This document shows, in pieces, positions 1-5,375 of a stretch of 5,753 nucleotides of DNA (position 1 is its first letter; every line of letters starts with the position of its first letter). A program made the position numbers and the translations under genes. The DNA lies in NCBI GenBank assembly GCA_014381795.1, contig JACNKY010000130.1, positions 1-5,753 on the forward strand. The letters run 5' to 3'. The stretch comes from Pseudomonadota bacterium (GTDB lineage: Bacteria > SAR324 > NAC60-12). The notes beneath the pieces are model-generated. The model was not told the origin of the DNA. It saw nothing but the letters and a program-made list of their open reading frames with translations, and did no database searches.

Positions 1-879
1 AACACCTTTCCGTCTGGCCAAGTCAGTCAGTTTTTCTGCGACTTTTTCAGCTGCGGCTTTATCGTAGTAAATATTTTGTTTAGGTGTACGCGCACCTTTG
101 TAGGTCACAACCAGCATTTCAACACTTACTTCCTCTGCCGCAGGCTGTCCAGATTTTGGAACAGTTTCAGGATCTATTTTTGCGGTTGTTGCAGGAATAA
201 CTTTCTTATTTTTTTCAGTAAGTTCTTTGTTACGTTGCGCAAGCTGCTTTTCCGCGGCAACCGGATCAAAAGCCTTTGCGGATTCCCCATTCCTGATAAT
301 TGTCACCGCAAGAAGTTGATCCCCTTTTTGAATAGTATTTACCACATTCATCCCTTCAACGACTTCTCCAAAAACAGAGTGTTTATTGTCAAGATGCGGT
401 GTTGGTACATGTGTAATAAAAAACTGACTGCCGTTTGTATTTGCACCGGCGTTAGCCATGGAAAGTATGCCCGGTTTGCTGTGCTTGAGATCAGGATGAA
501 ACTCATCCGGAAAATTATAACCCGGCCCGCCGGAACCTGTTCCCAAAGGATCTCCTCCCTGAATCATAAAATCCTTGATCACACGGTGGAAACTCAAACC
601 ATCATAAAATCGCGTTTTGTTGCTTTTTCCTGTAACAGGGTCTTTCCACTCTTTTGTGCCTTCTGCAAGTCCAACAAAATTGGAAACTGTCACAGGCACG
701 CGCTGGTAAAAAAGCCTTAATACAATTTCGCCTTTGGAGGTTTTCATTTCTGCATACAGGCCATCCGGAAGAGTTTCCGCCAAAACTGTACCTGAAATGT
801 TAAATGCTGCAAAAGAGAGAATCAGCAGCGTGGTGATATTTTTGAAAAAACGAGTATTGCTTGAAATAATTTTAGTCAT
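1..879 (-). CDS. Secreted cyclophilin-type peptidyl-prolyl isomerase with parvulin-like C-terminal extension (3' end cut by window)
   Basis: Catalyses cis-trans isomerisation of prolyl bonds, probably in the periplasm. The ATG at 877-879 opens a frame that stays open to position 1 (293 codons seen, no stop). Residues 1-34 look like a signal peptide: basic start, hydrophobic core at about 15-28, and an A-x-A-like end at VLA. The cyclophilin domain spans about 40-200 and has [14 protein letters not shown] (catalytic Arg99), GSQFF (Phe153) and KHSVFG (His167). The Trp of the classical WLDGKH segment is His162 here. A charged, Pro/Ala-rich linker (about 205-248) follows. Next comes a segment beginning [11 protein letters not shown] (about 253-262) and a Lys/Ala/Glu-rich helix. 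It resembles the first strand and helix of a parvulin (usual form HILI-YKGA), but Met255 occupies the expected His. The rest of that domain is outside the window. No strong Shine-Dalgarno sequence is visible. The cyclophilin call is firm; the parvulin call is inference. Confidence 0.93.
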   Translation of the reverse strand, partial: MTKIISSNTRFFKNITTLLILSFAAFNISGTVLAETLPDGLYAEMKTSKGEIVLRLFYQRVPVTVSNFVGLAEGTKEWKDPVTGKSNKTRFYDGLSFHRVIKDFMIQGGDPLGTGSGGPGYNFPDEFHPDLKHSKPGILSMANAGANTNGSQFFITHVPTPHLDNKHSVFGEVVEGMNVVNTIQKGDQLLAVTIIRNGESAKAFDPVAAEKQLAQRNKELTEKNKKVIPATTAKIDPETVPKSGQPAAEEVSVEMLVVTYKGARTPKQNIYYDKAAAEKVAEKLTDLARRKGV

Positions 880-899
880 GATAATTCTTATTTAGGGTA

Positions 900-928
900 A
901 TACTATAAAATATATGAAACTCTGACAA
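900..928 (-). promoter_or_regulatory. Possible sigma-70-like promoter of the cyclophilin gene
   Basis: On the minus strand TTGTCA (923-928) is followed after 17 bases by TAGTAT (900-905), or after 15 bases by the better -10 match TATAGT (902-907). It lies about 20-50 bases ahead of the ATG at 879 in an AT-rich gap. The position is right and the boxes are fair, but AT-rich DNA yields such matches by chance, and the housekeeping promoter consensus of this organism is unknown. Confidence 0.35.
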
Positions 929-1005
929 ATTCGTGAAAAATCAAAAATGACACAGTTTTAAGACTTTCTCCATGTTCATCAACTATGATTTAGAACAATT
1001 GAATG

Positions 1006-1025
1006 CTGAAAAGTAATCTTTTCAG
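1006..1025 (-). terminator. Perfect 8-bp inverted repeat downstream of gmhB, possible weak terminator or 3'-end hairpin
   Basis: CTGAAAAG (1006-1013) and CTTTTCAG (1018-1025) are perfect inverted copies around a 4-base TAAT loop. The site is about 95 bases past the gmhB stop and well before the cyclophilin start, so a transcript end here would make sense. The stem is AT-rich and no T run follows on the minus strand, so it is not a typical intrinsic terminator. It could instead be an RNA-stabilising hairpin or a protein-binding palindrome. Apart from this repeat and the possible promoter, I see nothing firm in the 240-base gap 880-1119. Confidence 0.4.
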
Positions 1026-1119
1026 ACTAGCTTTTTACGTTAATGCTCTCAAGTTTTTTGTGCAAATCAATAGCGTACTGCTTTAGATCGTCACAGCAAA
1101 ATTACATCAATATTTAAGT

Positions 1120-1716
1120 TCAGGATGAATTTTCCAGCAGAAACTCAACTGCCTCCCACAAATCTGCTTGCCAATAATCCGGTTCCGTGGATGCCTTTCC
1201 ATCCCGACCTGCATGTCCAGTACGTACGCCAATCGAGCATGCGCCCCATTTTGCGGCTGCCGCAAAATCACTGGTGGAGTCTCCAATAAAAACGGTTTCC
1301 TCTGCACTAAATCCATGTTCTGCAGATGCCTGCTCGAGCAGTAGGGTACCTGGTTTACGGCAGGCGCACGCTTTTGCTACTGTTCTACGATGACCGTTTT
1401 CCCAGTCCGGATGATGCGGACAATAATATTGACCGTCAATATGCGCCGCGGATTTTTCAAGTTCAACGCGCATTTTCTCTGTTATAGTTTGAAAAACACT
1501 CTCGCTCAAATCTCCCCTGGCAAATGCAGCCTGATTCGTAATTACGAAACAGCGCCAGCCCCTGGCATTAAGTCTGGCAACTGCAGCAGCGCTTTTGGGA
1601 ATCATCACAAACTGCTCCGGACTCAGGATCGGTCCCGGCTCCTCGTTAATTACACCGTCACGGTCGAGCAGAATAACACGTATATTATTAAAAATAGAGT
1701 TGGACATTTCGTTCAT
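1120..1716 (-). CDS. gmhB: HAD-family D-glycero-D-manno-heptose 1,7-bisphosphate 7-phosphatase (GmhB type)
   Basis: Probably removes the 7-phosphate of D-glycero-D-manno-heptose 1,7-bisphosphate in the cytoplasm, a step towards ADP-heptose for the LPS inner core. The 198 residues fit the family length. Motif I is DRDGVIN (Asp18 nucleophile, Asp20 acid/base), motif II is ITNQ (59-62), and Lys121 in CRKP is the motif III lysine. GDSTSD (145-150) supplies the acidic metal ligands. The family zinc site is present as C99-x-H101 and C117-x-C119. Where E. coli-type GmhB has CRKPKPGM, this protein has CRKPGTLL, so the substrate is less certain; the closely related histidinol-phosphatase half of HisB is the main alternative. 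The start is the ATG at 1716; a second in-frame ATG at 1707 is possible, and neither has a clear Shine-Dalgarno sequence. Gaps of 134 and 240 bases on either side suggest it may be transcribed on its own. Confidence 0.82.
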   Translation of the reverse strand: MNEMSNSIFNNIRVILLDRDGVINEEPGPILSPEQFVMIPKSAAAVARLNARGWRCFVITNQAAFARGDLSESVFQTITEKMRVELEKSAAHIDGQYYCPHHPDWENGHRRTVAKACACRKPGTLLLEQASAEHGFSAEETVFIGDSTSDFAAAAKWGACSIGVRTGHAGRDGKASTEPDYWQADLWEAVEFLLENSS

Positions 1717-1754
1717 GTTTATTGAAATTGCTTTGTAAAAACAAATTTATGGTG

Positions 1755-1782
1755 ATTTTAGCTTAATCCACAACCATGTAAT
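1755..1782 (-). promoter_or_regulatory. Possible promoter of gmhB
   Basis: On the minus strand ATTACA (1777-1782), 16 bases, then TAAAAT (1755-1760), about 38 bases ahead of the gmhB ATG. The -10 matches the sigma-70 consensus at five of six bases and the -35 at four of six. The local DNA is AT-rich, so this is only a plausible candidate. Confidence 0.28.
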
Positions 1783-1829
1783 TCGGATTTTTATGCAACC
1801 AGATTTTTTTATATTTCCGGAACCGAAAC

Positions 1830-1847
1830 TCAAAGCATAGTCTTTGA
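1830..1847 (-). terminator. Small hairpin just past the peptidase stop codon, possible weak terminator
   Basis: TCAAAG (1830-1835) and CTTTGA (1842-1847) form a perfect 6-bp inverted repeat around a 6-base loop. It begins three bases after the stop codon of the 1851-2906 gene. The stem has only two G-C pairs and on the minus strand is followed by GTTTCGG rather than a real T run. Placement favours a transcript end or 3' structure; strength argues against an efficient intrinsic terminator. A palindromic TTCCGGAA lies just beyond, at 1815-1822. Confidence 0.3.
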
Positions 1848-1850
1848 ATT

Positions 1851-2906
1851 TTAGAGTTTTGACAGTTTACGGACTGCTGCAAAAAACTGCGGCCACTGTT
1901 GTCCGTGTTCTTCAAAAAGCAGAGCAAATTTTTCTACCTGACTGTGGTAGCGCTGTACACCGAGCAAATGTGAGTTATTCAGCTTTTTATCAAACCAGTT
2001 GTCATAGGAAAGCACTTGAATTTCTTTTTTGCGGTTTTCGTAATTTTCATGCAGTTCAGCGAATAACTGCTCTTTTTTCTGCAGCTTTTCGGTATCCGAT
2101 ATATTTTCCGCAAACATGCTTTCCATTTTTTCAAAAGTTGTATTAACCAGTTCCCGGAAGAGGCGGCGATCTTTACTCGCACTCAAATACCACTGATAGG
2201 TTTTTTCCATCTTGCCTGCTATAACGGTGGAATTTTCAGCTACGTCAAGAAATTGCCGCAGACCTTCCTGTTCCACAAAAACCGCAAATGATTCATTACA
2301 GGCAGTGTCATTGTTAACATAAACGATTTGATGCGCCATTTCGTGGATCAGTGTCGCAATCAGTTCCGCGTCATGCTTCAGCAGAAAAGTACTCAGAACT
2401 GGATCTGAAAAATAATTCGGCAGCCAGGGCTTATTGAGCCAACCAAGAGTAGAGTAGGCGCTTACCCCTCCCACTGAAACATCCAGCTTTTGCTCTTTCA
2501 TTTCCAACGCGAACGCTTCGGCATCTGCTTCATCAAAATAACCGCGGTATTCCTGACAGCCGACAAACCAGTAACACCATTGCTGTGCTTTCAACTCAAG
2601 AGGCTGTGCTGCAGTAACAACCATGGTCACAAAAGGACGCCCCAGCTCAACATAAGCGGTGTAAGCAGCATTGTCCGGAAGCCCCATGTTTCCGCTCGCA
2701 AAAGTGCGGACACTTTCCACCAGTTTCAGTTTTCGTTTTAATTCAGCAGATGTCTCAGGTGATTCCAGCAATTCCTGAATGTCCTGCTTATGGTTCAGCA
2801 ATTCGAGGTGACCGGACGCAGCCTGCCAGTAAAATCCAAGTTCTGAACAGCTACTCAAGAAAAATACTGCTCCAAGAATTAAGAATAATTTTATCTCAGA
2901 ACGCAC
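1851..2906 (-). CDS. Lipoprotein zinc metallopeptidase of the putative aminopeptidase family (Pfam PF10023 type)
   Basis: Predicted membrane-anchored zinc peptidase of 351 residues. Residues 1-19 form a lipoprotein signal ending in LSSC, so Cys20 should be lipidated; Ser21 at +2 would favour the outer membrane under the E. coli rule. Family hallmarks follow in order: YWQAASGHLELL (26-37), YRGYF (120-124), GVSAYSTLGW (147-156), then HEMAH (188-192) with two zinc-binding His and catalytic Glu189. NESFAVFVEQEG (204-215) contains the likely third ligand (Glu205 or Glu212). The C-terminal third is rich in charged helix (about 230-350). The start is a GTG at 2904-2906; an in-frame stop two codons upstream rules out a longer protein, and the signal peptide requires a start near here. 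No Shine-Dalgarno sequence is visible. Only 24 bases separate it from the dsbD stop, so it is probably co-transcribed with dsbD. The true substrate is unknown; the aminopeptidase name is the family label. Confidence 0.85.
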   Translation of the reverse strand: MRSEIKLFLILGAVFFLSSCSELGFYWQAASGHLELLNHKQDIQELLESPETSAELKRKLKLVESVRTFASGNMGLPDNAAYTAYVELGRPFVTMVVTAAQPLELKAQQWCYWFVGCQEYRGYFDEADAEAFALEMKEQKLDVSVGGVSAYSTLGWLNKPWLPNYFSDPVLSTFLLKHDAELIATLIHEMAHQIVYVNNDTACNESFAVFVEQEGLRQFLDVAENSTVIAGKMEKTYQWYLSASKDRRLFRELVNTTFEKMESMFAENISDTEKLQKKEQLFAELHENYENRKKEIQVLSYDNWFDKKLNNSHLLGVQRYHSQVEKFALLFEEHGQQWPQFFAAVRKLSKL

Positions 2907-2930
2907 AGTTTATTTTGATAAGGGGGAAAA

Positions 2931-4931
2931 TTAGTTTAAAAATTCTAAAAATTTCTCTGCAGGTTTTATAATTCCAGCACGCTTGGCCAGCATATTATCA
3001 TCTGCATCTAGAATCACGTACAATGGAAGGGCGACGGTTTTGAATCTACTGATTTGCATACGTTGGTTCTCACCCGCTTTTTCACCACCGTCAGTATAAA
3101 GCTGAACCAGCACAAATTTCTGCTGAAAACGGGCCATCACATCCGGATTAGAAAAAATGTTTTTTTCCATCCATCGGCAGTTAACACAGGTGTATCCAGT
3201 AAAGTCAATAAACACTTTTTTGTTTTCCGCTTTCGCCTGTTTCAAAGCAGCAGGCAAATCAGTTTGCCACGGCAGAGCATGCGCCTTAACTTCTCCGGAT
3301 GTTTCAGAACTTGTTTTAAAACCGGAGCTGGATTCTGAAAATGTTTGCAGCACAGGAGGCAAGTACGTGTCCACCCATGGATTAAGCGGTATTCCTACCA
3401 GCCCCCGCAGCAGATAAATACCGAGCATGGCAAACAGGAAGGCTGCCGCAAATCCGCTACCGCCTGTCAATTCAACACGTACACGGTGAATGTTGATTCC
3501 ACCTAACAGAAAGAGTGCTGCAATCGTACACAGTATGACCCATGCAGCCAGCACAAAATCCCTGTCAATTATACCCAGTTGCCAGACTAAATCTGAGTTA
3601 CTGAAAAATTTAAAGGCCGCCGCCAGTTCCAGTAATCCAAGGATTATTTTCAAATGCAGCATCCAGTTGCCGGACTTTGATTGCATCGACTGGATTAGAC
3701 GCGGGAAAATTCCCAGCAGGAAAAAAGGGAAAGCAAAAACCGTTGAGAAAACCAGCATTCCCACAATGGGCCAAAACCACATGCCCTGTGAAGCAGCAAT
3801 CAGCAGCGTGCCTACAAATTGAACTGTACAGGTGAAAGATGTCAGCGTGAAAGCCAGACCCATGGCCAGCACCCCTGCAGTTCCACTCAAATGTCTGGAC
3901 CAGTGGTCCGCAATATTTCCCAATCCTCCCGGCGCATTCAGTTGTATGAAACCCATCATACTGAAGGCAAAAAGAGTAAACATCAGGCCAATAGCTAAAT
4001 TGACCCAACCGTTAGTGGCAAACTGTACGGCACCTGCTGCACCTAAAACCATAGAAAACAGCATGCCGGTAACCGTGTAAGTTCCCACAATCCCCGCGCC
4101 AAAAAGACCTGCCAGCCGCAACGTTTCTCTGGGGCTTGCGTCACCCTGTTTGGTGAAAAAAGCGACAGTAACCGGAATCATTGGAAAGACGCAGGGAGTC
4201 AATAATGCCAAGAATCCCGCAATGACAGCTAATCCGATAAAACTCCAAAAGCCTCCCTTGAGTGCAGCTTCGATTTCAGAAATATCTTGCGGAGGATTAT
4301 CAACTGCAAACTGCGGAATTTTATATTCGTTACGTATCTCTCCTGTTCCAAGCGGAATTTCGATGGAAAACCGATCGGTTTTAGGGGGCAGACAAACACG
4401 GTCACTGCAGGCTTGATAACTGAGATTTCCACTGTTTTTCCAAAGAGTACCTCCGTTCATTTCCTGCGGAATCTGGATGTTTTGGAACAGACTAACTTGT
4501 TCTTCATGAAAGCTCAACACCATATCCAAAACAGGATCCGGAGCAGTGATAGGATTGCTTTCGTAGACAGGACCGATCATGATCAGTCGCTCATCGTCGA
4601 AAGTAAGAGTGGTCGGAATAGGTGCGAAATCACCTTCATCAGGAATCACTGAATAAACATGCCAGCCCTGATGAATTTTCAAATCCAAAATAATACGAGC
4701 GTGTTCTCCTGGACGTGGTTTTTCAGGTTCTAAACGTGCCTGAAAGCTTACAACATTTTCCGGAATTTCTAATTCATCTTCAAATTGAGCAAAGACTGAA
4801 TTTGGCAGCCATGATATGAACAGCAAAACCAAAAACAGTAACTGCCCCTGCAGAAGCATTGATTTGCTAAAATTTGTTTTAGTTGAAATAAAGGGGGGGG
4901 CATGATTTGTGATTTTCGGAATTGGCTGCAT
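2931..4931 (-). CDS. dsbD: Thiol:disulfide interchange protein DsbD, three-domain cytochrome-c-biogenesis/thioredoxin fusion
   Basis: Carries electrons from cytoplasmic thioredoxin across the inner membrane to periplasmic disulfide isomerases and related reductants. Numbered from the ATG at 4931 (666 residues), it has a hydrophobic signal segment at about 26-48 ending VFA. The periplasmic alpha domain (about 50-205) has the redox pair Cys175/Cys180 in YQACSDRVCLPP. A CcdA-like domain of about eight membrane helices (about 228-520) contains LTPCVFP (Cys247) and SFTCTV (Cys368). A C-terminal thioredoxin-like domain (about 545-666) has GYTCVNCRWME (Cys582/Cys585). All six redox cysteines are present, so it looks functional. 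Gln371 follows the second membrane motif, where I expect proline in relatives. The start is uncertain: TTG at 4949, ATG at 4931 and ATG at 4859 all keep the hydrophobic signal core, none has a Shine-Dalgarno sequence, and a G8 tract lies between them. It is probably first in an operon with the downstream lipoprotein peptidase. Confidence 0.95.
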   Translation of the reverse strand: MQPIPKITNHAPPFISTKTNFSKSMLLQGQLLFLVLLFISWLPNSVFAQFEDELEIPENVVSFQARLEPEKPRPGEHARIILDLKIHQGWHVYSVIPDEGDFAPIPTTLTFDDERLIMIGPVYESNPITAPDPVLDMVLSFHEEQVSLFQNIQIPQEMNGGTLWKNSGNLSYQACSDRVCLPPKTDRFSIEIPLGTGEIRNEYKIPQFAVDNPPQDISEIEAALKGGFWSFIGLAVIAGFLALLTPCVFPMIPVTVAFFTKQGDASPRETLRLAGLFGAGIVGTYTVTGMLFSMVLGAAGAVQFATNGWVNLAIGLMFTLFAFSMMGFIQLNAPGGLGNIADHWSRHLSGTAGVLAMGLAFTLTSFTCTVQFVGTLLIAASQGMWFWPIVGMLVFSTVFAFPFFLLGIFPRLIQSMQSKSGNWMLHLKIILGLLELAAAFKFFSNSDLVWQLGIIDRDFVLAAWVILCTIAALFLLGGINIHRVRVELTGGSGFAAAFLFAMLGIYLLRGLVGIPLNPWVDTYLPPVLQTFSESSSGFKTSSETSGEVKAHALPWQTDLPAALKQAKAENKKVFIDFTGYTCVNCRWMEKNIFSNPDVMARFQQKFVLVQLYTDGGEKAGENQRMQISRFKTVALPLYVILDADDNMLAKRAGIIKPAEKFLEFLN
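4893..4900. repeat. Eight-base G homopolymer (C8 on the dsbD coding strand) near the dsbD 5' end
   Basis: A run of eight G on the plus strand is read as eight C in dsbD, giving Ala-Pro-Pro in the current frame. It is the longest G/C homopolymer in the window. An ATG on the minus strand (4901-4903) abuts it but is out of frame with dsbD at eight C; nine C would put that ATG in frame ahead of the signal peptide. It may be a slippage-prone site or a length miscall. Confidence 0.85.
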
Positions 4932-4950
4932 ATCACACAGATGAGGCAAG

Positions 4951-4976
4951 TGAAAAAATACAGCCTGGTCAAGCTG
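4951..4976 (-). terminator. Probable intrinsic terminator between the ilvC-linked gene and dsbD
   Basis: On the minus strand CAGCTT (4971-4976), loop GACC (4967-4970), AGGCTG (4961-4966) forms a 6-bp stem with one G-T wobble. After TA comes a run of six T (4953-4958). It lies 55 bases past the stop of the 108-residue gene and just ahead of the dsbD start candidates, the right place to end the ilvC unit. The stem is short, so partial readthrough into dsbD is possible. Confidence 0.5.
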
Positions 4977-5030
4977 CTGAAAAGGTGTCTTAAATTTATA
5001 CGTCTGTCTTCAGCAAAGATATAGAGTAGC

Positions 5031-5357
5031 TTACTCGTCATTTCCTACGAGTATCGGTTCCATACGCATTGCTGGACTCCGGTTCTTCACCCAAAGGCGT
5101 ACCCGTTCTACGGTCACGCCGTTTGGCTTGGTGATACTGGAAAGTTCTTCTGCATAAATAATATCTTCTGACCTGAATTCAAAAACGTCACCACGTGATT
5201 CTAGCGGACTTGACATCAACAGAATCATGTTCGGATTGTAGTGTGGTCGCAACGCACCACAAAAGGAAGTTGCATCCTGTTCCAAAGTTTCGGAACGTCC
5301 GCTCCGCTTTTGTATTTCGAAATACTTGCCTTCTTCAAGTAACTTGACAAAACCCAT
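5031..5357 (-). CDS. Unrecognised 108-residue cytoplasmic protein linked to ilvC
   Basis: I cannot assign a family or function. The protein has no signal peptide or membrane helix and looks like a compact mixed alpha/beta soluble domain. Visible landmarks are EIQKRSGRSE (14-23), EQDATSFCGALRP (26-38) with a single Cys33, a hydrophobic MILLMSSPLESRG strand (44-56), and DIIYAEELSSIT (65-76) leading to RVRLWVKNRS (85-94). Charged, glycine- and proline-bearing turns alternate with strands, as in a real folded protein. The ATG at 5355-5357 is preceded by AAGG about seven bases upstream, the best ribosome-binding site in the window. The gene starts 18 bases after the ilvC stop, so it is very likely co-transcribed with ilvC. 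A probable terminator follows it. Its context suggests, without proving, a role near branched-chain amino-acid synthesis or simple co-expression. Confidence 0.85.
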   Translation of the reverse strand: MGFVKLLEEGKYFEIQKRSGRSETLEQDATSFCGALRPHYNPNMILLMSSPLESRGDVFEFRSEDIIYAEELSSITKPNGVTVERVRLWVKNRSPAMRMEPILVGNDE

Positions 5358-5361
5358 GGTG

Positions 5362-5369
5362 ACCTTAAC
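5362..5369 (-). promoter_or_regulatory. Ribosome-binding site of the 108-residue gene
   Basis: The minus strand reads GTTAAGGT in the 18-base gap between ilvC and the next ATG, placing the AAGG core about seven bases from the start codon. It supports the ATG at 5357 and translation as a separate cistron after ilvC. The other complete genes in the window lack such a clear site. Confidence 0.55.
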
Positions 5370-5375
5370 GGATGC

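Noticed and set aside
76..720. Plus-strand open frame of 214 codons
   Set aside because: It lies wholly antisense to the cyclophilin domain, whose catalytic motifs are unmistakable on the minus strand. Its own translation is Phe/Cys/Arg-rich with no recognisable domain.
3610..4008. Minus-strand 132-codon frame inside dsbD
   Set aside because: It is a +1/-1 shadow of the DsbD membrane domain; the dsbD frame is continuous with both membrane cysteine motifs in place.
4950..5009. In-frame upstream extension of dsbD back to the stop at 5010-5012
   Set aside because: The frame is open, but I see no acceptable start codon between that stop and the TTG at 4949, and the segment contains the terminator-like hairpin. 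Chance openness is the simpler reading.
4769..5041. Minus-strand 90-codon frame overlapping the end of the 108-residue gene and the start of dsbD
   Set aside because: It runs through the probable terminator and the dsbD signal peptide in another frame, and is Cys/Phe-rich without a motif. It matters only because a tract of nine C would join it to dsbD.
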